Assembly: GCF_000004075.3 (NCBI RefSeq)
Contig: NC_026658.2
Span: forward strand, 25,036,075-25,100,074
Source of the DNA: Cucumis sativus
Taxonomy: Eukaryota > Streptophyta > Magnoliopsida > Cucurbitales > Cucurbitaceae
DNA length: 64,000 nt
Reading direction: 5' to 3'
Each line of letters starts with the position of its first letter. Within the stretch, counting starts at the first letter, position 1. The notes under the pieces are model-generated. The model was not told where the DNA came from. It saw nothing but the letters and a program-made list of their open reading frames with translations, and did no database searches. Below, one piece after another: positions 1 to 12,018 of this stretch. Both the position numbers and the translations under genes were made by a program.

Positions 1-192
1 GGAAGCTGTGCAAATGGTGGTGGATACTATCACTACTCATACTCAGTCGTTCGGGGTTGTGATCGAATTGTCCCTGTCGATATCTACGTTCCTGGTTGCC
101 CTCCTACTGCTGAGGCATTACTTTACGGAATCCTTCAATTGCAGAAGAAGATCAACAGACGCAAAGATTTCCTCCAGTGGTGGACCAAGTGA
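1..192 (+). CDS. NDUFS7: NADH dehydrogenase [ubiquinone] iron-sulfur protein 7 (complex I PSST/20 kDa subunit), 3' part
   Basis: The window opens inside this gene, in frame 1, and shows the last 63 residues before the stop at 190-192. NDUFS7/NuoB sits in the peripheral arm of mitochondrial complex I and holds cluster N2, the 4Fe-4S centre that passes electrons to ubiquinone. Visible family marks are GSCANGGG at the very start and [14 protein letters not shown] near residues 30-42. The Cys in each is one of the four N2 ligands in the family; the other two, a Cys-Cys pair, lie upstream of the window. The C-terminal end, with KKINRRKDF followed by WWTK, is the usual plant terminus. No intron falls in the visible part. 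An open frame starting at base 8 in another phase is a shadow of this exon. The identification is very secure; the 5' part is simply off the edge. Confidence 0.96.
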   Translation, partial: GSCANGGGYYHYSYSVVRGCDRIVPVDIYVPGCPPTAEALLYGILQLQKKINRRKDFLQWWTK

Positions 193-2066
193 GACCATCC
201 ATCCAAGTCAGGTATTGCTCCTTGGTGGATGCTTCAAACTACAATAAGAACTGTATTACAAGTTTGTGGAAATGTAATAGAAGAGATTATGAGTGATGTT
301 TCAATAAGACCCCATAACTGATCCTCCTTGGTGATGTTTTTTCCCCTTTTTCTGTTTATCTCCCCCATGTTAAATGAAGCCTTTGCATGGCAAAGAATTA
401 TATGTATCTCTTCAACTTTGGAGTTCACTAAACACTTCTGAATTTTTCAACTTAGTTTAATGTCTTCTGATTTATTATTGTTAATGCCATTTTTCAACTT
501 CTCTTTCCAAAATCAATTCTGTAATCACCATTTTGTTACTACTTTGTTTGAGGTTACTTTTATTTACAATTACAATAGTGGATGGAGATAATTGTTTTTC
601 TAATTATTGATTTTTAAAGATTCTTTTCTTCCAAATCTTATTATATTCTTGAATATGTCATTTATCTTTATTTATACATTCAATTAGTTTGTGTTGGGAC
701 ATAGATTATGCATTCTTTCTAAAATATTCATTTACCTTGACTCTCACCTGTAGTTGTGATTGTAAATTAAGGAAGTGTTCTTTATTTAATAAACAAAGAT
801 GTAGTTCACACAATAGTAAACAAAGTCAACAAATATAAATTGATAGATGATTGTGGAAAAAACTGCACAATAAAACTTATTTAGAGGTCAAAATGGCTAA
901 TGATTCTTTTTGACATGTCAAATGTTGTTATGATTGCGTGAAATTATAACATTTTTAGTTTTTTTTTTTTCTTTTATTCTTCCAGTGCTCGTCTTCTTTG
1001 AGTTGTTCTTCTACAATTCCTACTCTTTTTATCCAATTTTGGCGCCTGTCTTCTTAGGAGTGATTTTGAGAGAGATCGATAGACAGGGAGATGGATGAGA
1101 CGAAAAAGAAAAAAAATGAGCAAGATAGTAGTGATTTGTGAGTGGTAAAAGAAGAGATGCAGGTAAAAGATCATTCAACATTTTCTTAAAAACGAAATCC
1201 TCTAACATGTCTCCTCAATCTTTTGATCATCCATTAAATGATTCGTGATTATGAAGGGATACACTTTATTTTATTTATTTGTAGCTTTCCGTGATAGAGA
1301 GAGCAGGAGTATAATATGTGAGTGCATATAATTTATGCGTAATTCACATATCCCATTGCTTTTAAAATAGAGGACCATTCTAAAAACAATTTTGTCAACT
1401 CAAACAAAACTTGGAGTAAAAAGAAGAATAATATGGAAAAAAAACGTATATCTCTCAAATAGGGGGGAGTCTAATTGATTTGATAATTAGGCAACAAGAT
1501 TATATCCAATTATTTTAAAGGAATGAAGAATCTGATGTGTGTTTGTAAGGGATGATTAGTTTGTCCGATGAGAGAATGTTTAGATGGAAAAAACAAATTG
1601 TGAGCTTTCTAGTTTTTCAGTTTCCTAATTTATGGTAACGTTATTATGAAAATTAATGGAAGCAGACTTCTGTAGATTAGGATTTAGCTGATTTTGATTA
1701 AAAGAAAAAGACCCAACAGCTGTGGAAGACGATAATGGAGAACCCAATGTTAATGAACTGATAAAGACAAATTTAAGATTCATGGGTTGGTGTGAAATTG
1801 AATTGGAATGGAGGGAAGGGAAGAAAGATATAATTTTTTTGCTTAGTTCTGCAATATTATTTTAATTCGTTACGAATTCAAAATGATCTTACCATTTTCC
1901 CTCCTTTTTCAAAGCTTTCTTCAAACCCCGAGTATCTAGGGTTTCAATACTGTACTTTATACAGCTTTTTCCTTCCACTTTGGTTCGTCTTTCGTCTTCA
2001 CTACCAAATATTCCTCTTTCACTGCTCCAAAAAACCCATCTCTCCGTTTCCCTCTGTTACTTCAAA
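193..2066. other. Intergenic spacer: NDUFS7 3' UTR and promoter/leader of the next gene
   Basis: About 1.9 kb without a supported gene. The first 200-250 bases are probably the 3' UTR of NDUFS7. The rest is AT-rich with short poly-T and poly-A runs. The last 100-150 bases, up to the ATG at 2067, are CT-rich and look like the 5' leader of the next gene. I see no RNA gene or transposon. Confidence 0.6.
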
Positions 2067-4479
2067 ATGAATGAAACCCGATCGCACCTCCTTCAACTTC
2101 CAAACCAACTTGACCCATATGGGTTGATGCTTTCTGAATCAATTGAACGGTTTTTCGATGAATATCGAAAAGGGGTTACTGATTTCTCTAGTTTCATTCC
2201 CATTTTCTCTCGTTTGCTTAGAAATTTGCCCGACCCACCGGTGGCCGTCGTGTGGTTTTACTCTGCTCTGACTTTTCACACAGCTAAATCCTCAGCTAGA
2301 GGTTCTTCGGAGAAGCTGCAGGCAGTTAAGGATTTATTCCAGCTCCTTGTTTCTTGCACGGAGTCTTCCTGTGCGTCGAAAAGAATCGCGGTGCTGGCTC
2401 CGGTTGTTTACTGTCTGTTTGATTTAGTTGTCGAGAAGAAAACGTCTAAGGAAGAGGCTGAGAATTTGATCGATGGGGTTGTTAGTTATATCAGTATTTG
2501 TTGTGGTCAAGAGTCCGAGGAAGTAGGTTGTTCCTTGGGGTTTGGTCCTTATTTTCTGGATTTGGCTCGTGTCTGGATGGTGGACAAACCTGGAGAAGAT
2601 TTGAAGGGTTTTCTTCCGCTTGTTAGCCATGAAATTTGTCAAGGCATCAGTATCAATGGTGGGGTTGGCTACTTTGCTGGGATCGTTATGTTTGAAGCCT
2701 TTTTGTTGAGGCTGTGCTTGAAATTTTCCTCTCGGATGTCAATGGTAGAACTGCAAAATGAACTCCACAGCCGGGCTGTTCAAATGATTGCTGGGTTTCG
2801 TAGCTGTCATTTCTATGGTGAGATTTGATTTTGGTATTCTTTCTTTTAATATCACGAGACTGTTAAATAACCTGGTCCTTCCTCAATTTGTTCCTCGGCC
2901 CTCTTTTTTCTGTCTAGTAAAAGCACGTTAAGTTCTTAGTAGTCTCTATTTCGACCTTCACATAGACGCAACATGTCTCATAGATGTTAGGGGCGTGTAT
3001 TTCTTTATGTATTATAAGTATGTTCATCGTATCTGCTTTGATTTTGGTATGCATTAACTGGATGCTCTGTTCAACTATCCACCATATGTCCTTCAGTTGA
3101 CATATATGATGCACGCAAACTAGGCATGAAGCACTGATATTGCAATATTTAAAACTTTGCTAAAAGTGAAGACCAGGGATGGGAGGCACATATTCTCTTT
3201 TGGGAATCATATAATTGAGTGGATTGTGCCATATTCAGACAAATCTAATTCTGAAAGTAGTATCTCTCTGTATGTGAGGTATAAAATAAAAATTCCAATC
3301 GCTTTTGCGTGCACGTTCATTATGTTTTCAGGGCTTCTCTTGTTCGTATGCCCTCTACATATCTGGATGACCAAGCCTTTTCTAGTGCTCTAATTGCATC
3401 CGATCTTTTCTCCTATTATCAATGACTCTGGGTGCTTGTAATCTGAAATCTGTTGGTGCATATCAGATATTTTCCTCAGGATGCTGCTGCAGTCAGTTTT
3501 GCCAACTACCTATTTGTTGGTCAGTATTTCTTTCTTTTATATTTATTTCTGTGTACCATGTTTGTAGTTTATTTATTTGAGGCAGTAGTATTCCTACTTC
3601 TAGATTGATGGCTCTCCCTTATGAGATGTAGTTTGAGGTTCTGCAACTCTGCTACTATCCATCAGAAACACCATACACGCCCATGGTGGCTTAAGCTTGA
3701 TCAGATACATCTTTGGAAGTAATATTGCTTACTCATCTTGAAGTGGTAAAGGGAATAAATCTTTGATTTTACCGAACTGTTTCTTCCGTAGGGTTCTGCA
3801 GATGAAATTCTTCTGCGAGAAGTATTATATGATGCTGCAATAATACCAGAGTACCCATTCCTTAAACTTCAATTTGGAACTGAACGACCTGCTGCTGATT
3901 TAAGAACTATTTGTTTGAATTGGTTATTTGTTGCTGATAATGGTATTCGTTCCTTTAGGTATAACAAATCATAATTCGAGCATTAGCTACAGTATCTCAA
4001 TTCTCAATTTGAACTTTGCAATGCATGTGATAGAATGGAGTAAAAATTTATAATGTGCACATTCTGATTGGTTCAGAGACACTGGAAATCTGAGCAAGGC
4101 TATGTCCTACATAAATGCCTTCCGCAATTCTTGTTGGCCCTCTCAGTTGATCAATTGGATCAGAAACCAGCCAGGCTTCAGCGAGAGGATGAGTCAACCA
4201 AATATCTGCACACCCACGGCTCTTATCGGTTAGTTTCTAAACATGTACATTGACTTATGATTCTATGAGCAATGTTTTTTCCAGTTTATTCATGTATTTC
4301 TTTCAATGATAATGAAGATATAGTTCACAGAACATGAAAGTGACATTATGTACAAGACAACTATTATGTGTTGAGCTTGATTATAAGACATCTATACTGT
4401 GAATCATGTTTCGTGTTTGCTGGACATTGGGACTAGCATGGGAATCGATATATATACATATACATACATATATATACAT

Positions 4480-4515
<36 letters not shown>

Positions 4516-5260
4516 GAGATAACTTCTTAATACTAGGGTACTACCACACTAACGAATTTTGTCGTCAGCATCCTTTGAGAATGTTCTGAGGTCCAATAAC
4601 ATTAAATAATTCTTTATGCAATTTTTCAATATACATGTGTATTGGCATGCTTTGAATCTATTATCTATTGCTTTGAACGACCTAGTGGCGGCACATCTAA
4701 TTTGTACTTTTATTTTGAATTTTCGCTCTGATATAAATTGTTCTTCCTTTTCTCATGAGCAACATGTTGATTCTCTAATGCTTTACATTTTCTGTTATCT
4801 GTATTTGTTGATTCCACCACAGTACGTTTGATGTCTTTTATTGACGGCTGATGTTCAATTTGATTATACTTCAGAATGGCTTCTGGTATTGGAAGATCAA
4901 GGGGTGAGAGTGTTCGACCATTCGAACTCCAAGCTCAGAGCGAGAGAAACCATTTGTAAGTCGGAAGCTGAGTTTGTACAACCAGCAAAAGTTTCAGATG
5001 GCATGAACCTAGACGTTAAATTCTTCAATAATGCTTCAAATGTGATGGATGAAGATCCTTCTGTTGGTGACTTTGACATGGTTGATTCAATGGCTACCGC
5101 AGCAGTACAGGCAACATCCATTACCTTAAATGGAAATGGCATTGAAAATGGAAGAAAAAGAAAGGAATGCATGACTGACAAAGAGGACATGAGGGTAAAG
5201 TTCCTTAGGCAACATCTCCACGACAATCCACTCAGAGAGAAATCTTTGCCACTGGTCTGA
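2067..5260 (+). CDS. Uncharacterised plant protein, 502 aa, five exons
   Basis: Exons 2067-2817, 3467-3519, 3792-3958, 4077-4228 and 4875-5260 join in phase to 1,509 nt. All introns are GT-AG; introns 1 and 4 are about 650 bp. The frame is open upstream to about 1980, but the first ATG is at 2067 (MNETRSHLLQ). The first 380 residues are hydrophobic and helix-rich, like an alpha-solenoid, with no clear signal peptide or isolated membrane segment. The last 130 residues are polar, with acidic runs and a basic patch NGRKRKE that could be a nuclear signal. The tiny exon 2 is supported by phase and by the continuity of FLRMLLQSVLPTT into GSADEILLREVLYDAA. I do not recognise a named domain and assign no function. 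It shares strand with NDUFS7 and ends about 1.6 kb before the convergent PYL2-like gene. Coding status is secure; function is unknown. Confidence 0.85.
4448..4515. repeat. AT-rich microsatellite (TA/TACATA) in intron 4 of the uncharacterised gene
   Basis: About 68 bases of alternating TA with embedded TACATA units, in which a stretch of about 20 bases is repeated before a pure (TA)n run. It lies inside the intron between exons 4 and 5, away from the splice sites. Confidence 0.9.
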
Positions 5261-6843
5261 TTAGAAATCCATCCCTTCACTGATGGAAAATATATATATA
5301 TATATAATATTATATAAGGAGACATTGTCTGTAACACAAATCTATGATACTATGGAGGAATTTTGTGCCTGCTCTGCAGCCAGCCTCTCGGCTATTAACG
5401 TTTTCTTTTTGTAAGGCAATACGGTCTTGAGATTAGATTCTTCAAATCGATTGTGTAAGCTTTTACATATATATTTGATCAGATGCTAATCAAGGCAAGG
5501 CCAGTAGGTTGTAAACGATGGAAAATTTGCCATAATACATATGGTTTAAAATAACACTTCTCTTCTAATTCTCTCTTCTTTTGAGCTGAACGTGACATGA
5601 AAGTAACGGATTCAAACTTGTGATAAGGTTAACAAGTGAAAGAGGAGTTTTACTTAAATCAACTAGGTAAACAAAAAGAAAACTTAGAAAATTAAATGCA
5701 ACTTCAAAGTTGACAAAAAAGAGTTTGACTACCCAAAAAAAAAAAAGAAAAGCTTTTTGTGATACCTACTGCTCATGAACTGAAAAGATAATATTTTTAT
5801 GTAAGTTCTTAATAATGAAGTTTGAAGGTCACATGTTTCCTATGGTTTGCTCACAAGCAATCCCCACGATTCTTTTATCTTTCAGTCATTGTCATTGAAA
5901 ATCCAAACCTTAGGGATTCACAATCTCTACTTTTTTAAAATTAATTTTGGAACAAATATGTATATATTATTTTCTCTGAGAAGTACTTGCAATTTCACAA
6001 TAGAACGTGTGGATAAACAAGTACACATAAAATATAAGAATCAAAGTCTATGATAATACATTTTTGTAAGGACAGAAGAAACAGTCAAAAATAATTAAAA
6101 AGTGTGGCTGAAAAAGTCAACTGTATAGATAGTTTTCTCTTTTTAATTTATTTATTTCAAGTGACACAATCTTATGATCATAAGAAAAACAAATCACTTT
6201 TTTACTTAATAAGCAAACAATCCAATAATGAAGTTGTGATGATGATCAAATTACGCAATTGCATGTGAAAAGCATCTTTTAAGTACATTGCTTTTTGCCT
6301 CATGGAAATTAAGGACCCATACCCTATTCACTATTACAATTAATTCAGTTTAACCCAACTTAGATCCAACATTTTATTTCAATCATTCCAAATATAAACT
6401 TAAAGATCAAGAATATCCAATATGGAGAAGAAGAAAAAACATGTATCGTTAGCAACAGATTCATCAGAAAATTAACCAACAACTACTCCTATGTAAATCT
6501 TCAGTTATTTTACATTGTACAATCATTTTCTTAGTTCAACATAGACAAAAGAAAGAGAGAGATAGAGGAAGAAAATACATAAAATCTTTTATTGATAAAA
6601 GATGAATTAAGACAATATTTGTGGAAATATATATAAAATATAATATGAATAATATGATCTCTTTCTAATTCTCCCAACCAACCAATCCATAATCGGCCAA
6701 CCCAATAAATAAGAACAAGCTAAATTCAACTTGCAAAAAAACAAACCGACCCATCAACTAATCATCATACGAACATTTAAGGAAGAAGAAGAAAAAAAAA
6801 GTTCCATCCCATCTGCTGCCGGCAGAGATCTCCGCCGCCGCCA
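5261..6843. other. Intergenic spacer between two convergent genes
   Basis: About 1.6 kb of AT-rich DNA. It should hold the 3' UTRs of the upstream + strand gene and of the - strand PYL2-like gene. A short (TA)n run at about 5290-5307 follows the first stop closely. I see no gene, RNA or transposon. Confidence 0.6.
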
Positions 6844-7730
6844 CTATTCATGTTCATGTTCATGTTCATGCTGAGAGGCAGTGGCAACCCCAGCAAGTTT
6901 TTGAAGATTCAGTTTGATGACAGTGTCGACGAACATTTTGGTATCCTCACCGGTGTTCCCTTCTGGTATGTCAACGATGTAAGACTCCAAAACGATGGTG
7001 TAAACTTTGCTGTCTTTGTTGAACTCGTTCACCGACGTCACTGATCGGTAATTGTTCAGCCGGTGCTCTCCTCCCACCACCCTGAAGCTTAATATATGCT
7101 TCTCATCGTCCAAAATCTCTAGCCTTTCTGTGCTCGTTGATGCCGGAAGGCCGGAAACCACCGTCACCTCTCTAATGCTGCCGACCCCGCCATCCCCGGC
7201 TGTTTAAAACACAATTTATGGTTTGAAAGTGTAAACTAAACACTTAATTATTAATTAAACAGAAAACTAAAAACGGAATTGTTATAAAAACAGAACACTT
7301 CCGTTTGTTATAAATAAAACAGACAATTTGGGAAATCACTTGGGTGAATCTTGCATGAAAACAAAACAAATAAAACTTTGAAATGATTAATAAAGTGCTT
7401 TATAATTAAAAAAAAGAAAAAGAAGCAAAGGAAAGAACAAGTATTTTTAAGCAAAGTCTATGATGAGAGAAGAATTAAGTGTGTGTGTGTGTATATATAT
7501 ATACCTGACATTTTGCAGCTTTTGATGAAGTGCTTGTACTTTTGGGGATTATCGAAGCTGCGAACGAAAGGCCAGACGGCGTCGAGAGGAGCGTCGATAC
7601 GTTGGGTGATGAGAGAAGTGGTAGTGTTAGGAGAAGGTTCAAATTTGTGGTAAGTTTGAATGAGGGGTTGAAGTTCTTGGTATTCATCAGCTTCTAATCC
7701 TGGCAAAGGTGACGTTTTCTTCGCCGCCAT
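6844..7730 (-). CDS. PYL2: Abscisic acid receptor PYL2-like (PYR/PYL/RCAR family), two exons
   Basis: Exons 7505-7730 and 6844-7199 (transcript order) join in phase to 582 nt, 193 aa. This family binds ABA in a START/Bet v 1-type pocket and then inhibits clade A PP2C phosphatases, releasing SnRK2 kinases. Visible marks are Lys66 in YKHFIK (equivalent to PYR1 Lys59, which contacts the ABA carboxylate), the gate loop SGLPA at 91-95, the latch GGEHRL at 118-123, and VDIPEGNT followed by DTKMFVDT near the C-terminus. The N-terminal text ([19 protein letters not shown]) and the whole core are closest to Arabidopsis PYL2 as I remember it, a member of the dimeric subclass. The protein ends in four His-Glu pairs encoded by a hexamer repeat. 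The intron is 305 bp; on the coding strand it begins with a TA/CA microsatellite directly at the donor. The upstream region carries a G-box and a TATA box. Confidence 0.95.
6847..6870 (-). repeat. Hexamer repeat coding a (His-Glu)4 C-terminal tail
   Basis: Four perfect copies of TTCATG on the + strand, read as CATGAA (His-Glu) on the coding strand, make up the last eight codons of the PYL2-like gene before the stop. It is a coding microsatellite. Confidence 0.95.
7483..7504. repeat. (GT)n(AT)n microsatellite touching the PYL2-like 5' splice site
   Basis: A GT run followed by TATATATATAC on the + strand. On the - strand the intron therefore begins GTATATATATAC and continues into a CA run. The first bases of the repeat are the splice donor itself. 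Confidence 0.9.
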
Positions 7731-7876
7731 TGATTCAAATGATTATCACAATCAAAATATTACATTTAAATGAAACATATCTCAATGAGAAACACAAACA
7801 CTCCAATTTCGGGGATTCTTTAACGCAACGCTGCTTTGAGCCATTTTGCTGTGCTGACGAATGGATCTCTCTCTCT

Positions 7877-7889
7877 TTATATATATAAT
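7877..7889 (-). promoter_or_regulatory. TATA box of the PYL2-like gene
   Basis: On the - strand the sequence reads ATTATATATATAAA, about 150 bases upstream of the start codon at 7730, beside a CT-rich leader-like stretch. It is a plausible core promoter; no transcript evidence is available here. Confidence 0.55.
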
Positions 7890-7922
7890 CTCTCTTAAGC
7901 CAACACACACGAACTACTAGAT

Positions 7923-7930
7923 CCACGTGG
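7923..7930. promoter_or_regulatory. G-box / ABRE-type palindrome CCACGTGG
   Basis: A perfect palindrome with a CACGTG core, about 35-40 bases upstream of the candidate TATA box and about 195 bases upstream of the PYL2-like ATG. G-box/ABRE cores are bound by bZIP (ABF) and bHLH factors. Whether it acts on this gene is inference. Confidence 0.6.
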
Positions 7931-7942
7931 GACCCACTTCCT

Positions 7943-7962
7943 CCCCCCCCCCCCCCCCCCCC
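7943..7962. repeat. Poly-C tract (20 C) in the PYL2-like promoter
   Basis: Twenty consecutive C on the + strand, so G20 on the coding strand, directly upstream of the G-box. Such tracts can form G-quadruplex or i-motif structures and are prone to length errors, so the exact count is uncertain. Confidence 0.9.
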
Positions 7963-10900
7963 ATTTTTGGACAACTTTGCCCTTCCCATATATTTCCTAT
8001 TATTGTTTATTCTACTTAATTCGAAAAAAATAAAAATAGAGAAGTTCTTCTTACTCGGACTACCCTGGTCAGGTTGGAATGGAATATAATTAAGATTATC
8101 GAAAATCTTACTAATGTTGGAATAAGCGATGAATCGAGGAAAAACGAAAATTGGTAATAAAAAAGAGGATTGAATTGAAGACATCGGAAACATGTTAAGT
8201 TTGATTTTTCAAATTTATAGCCCAAACCATTAAAACAAAAGAGAGTTTCATTCTACGGTATAGATCTCCAGACAACCTCTAAATACTTATAAAAAAATGT
8301 TTCTGAAAGAAGAGAATAAGATTGTTAAATAGTCGTTATTATAGTTTGTTATAAGGACTATAATGTTATTCTATGAACATGACATGCAAACTATTTTAGT
8401 TGAATCATACATAATATTTTAATTTGAATTACAAATGTAGAAAAAAATTGATTAAAAAATAGATGATGAGATTTTTCGAATAATTTCTTATGTAATGAAA
8501 TTGAGTGAACTACTCACTACATCCAAAGCAAGTTGAAGACTCAAACACTAGTTCGAAAGTCAAATCTAACATTTCCTAAATTCGTCTAGAAGTTAGTAAT
8601 CTCTTTTCGAGACAGTTGATGAAGTTTGTTAATATCATGTAGCATGTAAGATATTATACGAATTTACTTGCTTCAAGTGCAAAACAATTCAATATTTTAA
8701 GAGATATTTATACAAGGGTATATAAAAGAATTATGGAAGCTGTGGATATATTAATGCATATGGTTGTATTGTATTAATAAGATTCTAATCCATTGACTAT
8801 GAATGTTAAATAACTTTTAGGTTTGAGTCTCTATTGGGTCATTTTCTTGTTCAATTTGTTACTAAGTAGACTTTAAAATACCATAAATTGAACTCACTTC
8901 TAAATGTCAACTTTTTTATTAAAAGAAATACTATGTCAATCTGAATAATCTTAATTCTAGCTAAGACTATAATTCTTTTTTTTGAAAAAAATACTAAAGA
9001 AGGTTCCAAATTGTTGGTAATAGTGCATGAATTTATTTTTTATATTTTCGTGTATCGACTGAATTATTCGATGCGACAAATTCTTCTTATTTTACTTTAA
9101 GAAAATGCAAATTTTGATTTACGACGAAGTATGGAATTGAATGTGTTGCATTTGATGGAGAGATTCAAGGAACCTGAAACATATTCATGAAAGGAGGCTG
9201 CTTAGAGAAGCTATTTTGTATGTTTTTAACGAGAGAAAAAAAAGACAATACTAAGAGTCATTTAAATTTGGGTCTTACCGAGGTGGTGGTAAGTGGTAAG
9301 AGCAGCAGCAATAGCACAACTCACATTTGGGTTTTGACCAACAAAACAAACCCAACCATTGTTATTTATCCATCAAATACTCGTAACAATTTAATTCAAC
9401 TTTGCTACACCCACATCGTCTATCTAGCTAGCTGTCATGTGGGGGATCAAAAAAGGTTCAAAGCTTTCTACAGATTATAAATGCTATCCCTCATAAAAGT
9501 TTCCCATTTTTCAATGCCCTGAGGACATCTGGCTCAAAAATAAGATTTTTCAATATAGTCTCGAATAATGAAATTGAGGTTGCTAACCTCACAAACTAGC
9601 AAATAAAAATTATAGTATATAAAGCCTATTGTGATACACAATTCAAACACAGCTGTGAGGGTTCAGACTTTTCAGACTCAAATTGCATAATTCATAAAAA
9701 TCATAAAACGGAGAGAGGGAGAGAGAATGGAAGGACTCAAATGTAAAAATAAAGGGAGCCAGTGATCAACGTTGGAAAGGAAAAGGTGGAGATTCGTGGA
9801 TCATGTGAAATGTATAACAAACTCCTGCGTGATCTTAACTCCTCTTTGCAGGAGTCCTCACACTTTATTAACCTCAAAAAATAAACAAGAAAAGAATATA
9901 AATACAATTTGAGATCTAGAAACGAGTATTGATAAAGTTGGATGGTTTGATATGATAGAGCATAGTGATGATGGGTTTGGTCATCTTCATCCAGTACTTT
10001 GTTTCTTGTATCAATAGAAAAGAAAAAAGATAAAGAGAGATTGTTTAGAGTCTGTGACAGACAGCTTTAATCATGGTTTGGTCTGTAATCCAGAAACTTC
10101 TGGTTCAATCTCAAACATAGCCAAACCTTGTTTGACTTTCACTATAATAGTTTTACATGAACAAAGCTTGGTTTCTTATTCTAACATATCTTCATTCTCA
10201 AAGTAGTGTTTGAATTTGATTAATATTATAATTTAGATAGAAAAATGGGAAAGTGGGGTCAAGGGAAGGGACAGTGCGGAGGAAACCCAAGAGTGAAGAA
10301 AAGAGATCGAGAAGAGGCATTGGAGGAAGGAGTAAAAAGGAGGGGGGGGGGGAGTGTCGGTGAGATTACATAAGCCATTGAGGATGAGACATCAATCTCG
10401 GGCTTATAATGTCTGCCTTTCTCTGTATCCAATCAAACTCAATGCTGGTTTTGTCCCAACTCATCCCACTAGGACTTGGGTTTTCCCGTCCACTTGCCTT
10501 GGATTCCACCTATCCTACCCTTTTACCCTATTATTATATTTCAGTCTTAAAGCTCTAGCACACTGATTTCCTTCAGTTTCTTTTGATACTTGTCAAAGGA
10601 TATCTGGCACACCGCTAAGAGTTTTTTTCTCCCTTTTTTTCGACTTTAAATTAATATATCAAACTCATCTTACGAGAAAACTCTCAAAAGATATAATTTC
10701 ACGAAACATACAATATCTGATTCTACACAGCCACACCAAGAAAAAACTTCAAGTCATTGTCTTGAAACTAACCATCCTTATCTAAACGATCGGTTAATCA
10801 AAGTTTCTATTCAATTTCAATATCTTATATAGGGTACCTTGGAGTTTGAACTCATTTCCCTCAAAGTTTCTTTACATGCTTTTACCTATCTTTGCACAAC

Positions 10901-12018
10901 AATACCAATATATAGTGGCTATAGAATCAAAAGTTATGAAATATACCTTGTATCTGCATTCTAATCAGAACCATCTAAATATAGATAATTAGAACTTAGA
11001 TCATCTAAACAGTATTTTTCTTTTAAAAAAAGGTCACTCACCTCCAATAGTTACTTGGTATGTACTTAAGTATTAAGAAAACAAACTAAACCACTTCTAG
11101 ATTGCTAAGTTTAAAATAATATTATCTTGAAAGTCTAAGAAATTCAAACGATTTGATTTATCAATTTCCATGATTTCGAGCAAGGACTTCCAGTTCCGAC
11201 AGGACCAAACTCTTGTTCTGTTATTCACATCCAATTTCTATTCCAGATAACCAAGGGCAAAGGGCGTTTGAAAGGACAGTACAAGTGTCGTCAGGTTCTC
11301 TAATCAAAGGGTTTATTTTTGTTCTTGAACTTCGTATCATTCCTAAACACTGTTGAAATTTTGATAACTAGAGTCGGACTTTTGGTGACCAGGTACGCTC
11401 AACTCTTTGACGAACTGACATTATGAAGCTGATTGGTATTATTCACATGGGACTGTCAAAATAGCTAAGTAATATTTTCTCTACCAATACCGTTTCAGAA
11501 CTGAGAGCTGGAATAAGTTGGTGTGCGCTATCTGTATAACGCACTTGTACAATGGATGATTGGAGAAGACGACCGTTAGTGTCAGAATGTTAATTGGGCG
11601 CTTCCCTAAGAGAGTCCCTCTAAATTTCTTGTATATCTAGGTGAAAAGCAGAATGAAAGTGTTGGAGTGTTGGTGGATGGATGTAGATCTTTTACTTGAT
11701 TGAACTACTACAAGGTTGTGTGTTGTCTCAATTCTTTTGGTTCTGATCGTTGGTATGCCGTTGAGTAAGTTGCTTTGTTTTATGAAATAAATTGCTGATA
11801 TTTGTGTACTACTGTTGTTTTCCAGAGGCTTCAGTTTTCATCGAATAATAATTACCGAAGTATAAGCCACAATAATATCTCTTTCATGGAAGGACATAGA
11901 TATAGTACTGGAAACAGTTTAGCTCCAACTTCATACAAGTCACGTGATTAAAGTAAAGCCGTGCTAAATGGCTCATACTACTGAATAAGACAGGAAAACA
12001 AAGTAGCTCACTTGGTGA
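7963..12018. other. Intergenic spacer without a supported gene
   Basis: About 4 kb. It holds the distal upstream region of the PYL2-like gene and, at the right, the probable 3' UTR of the HDA2-like gene (stop at 12019). A G11 run lies at 10342-10352. The longest open frame, at 9187-9480, shows no recognisable domain and unremarkable composition. The part around 11160-11760 is less AT-rich and could be transcribed, but I can support no ORF, tRNA or known element. Confidence 0.55.

Noticed and set aside
3157-3393. Open frame of 78 codons between exons 1 and 2 of the uncharacterised gene
   Set aside because: It begins at a non-ATG codon and falls in intron 1. Joining exon 1 directly to 3467 restores phase and a sensible protein.
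9187-9480. Open frame of 97 codons on the + strand starting with ATG
   Set aside because: No recognisable domain, no splice partners, and composition like the surrounding AT-rich spacer.
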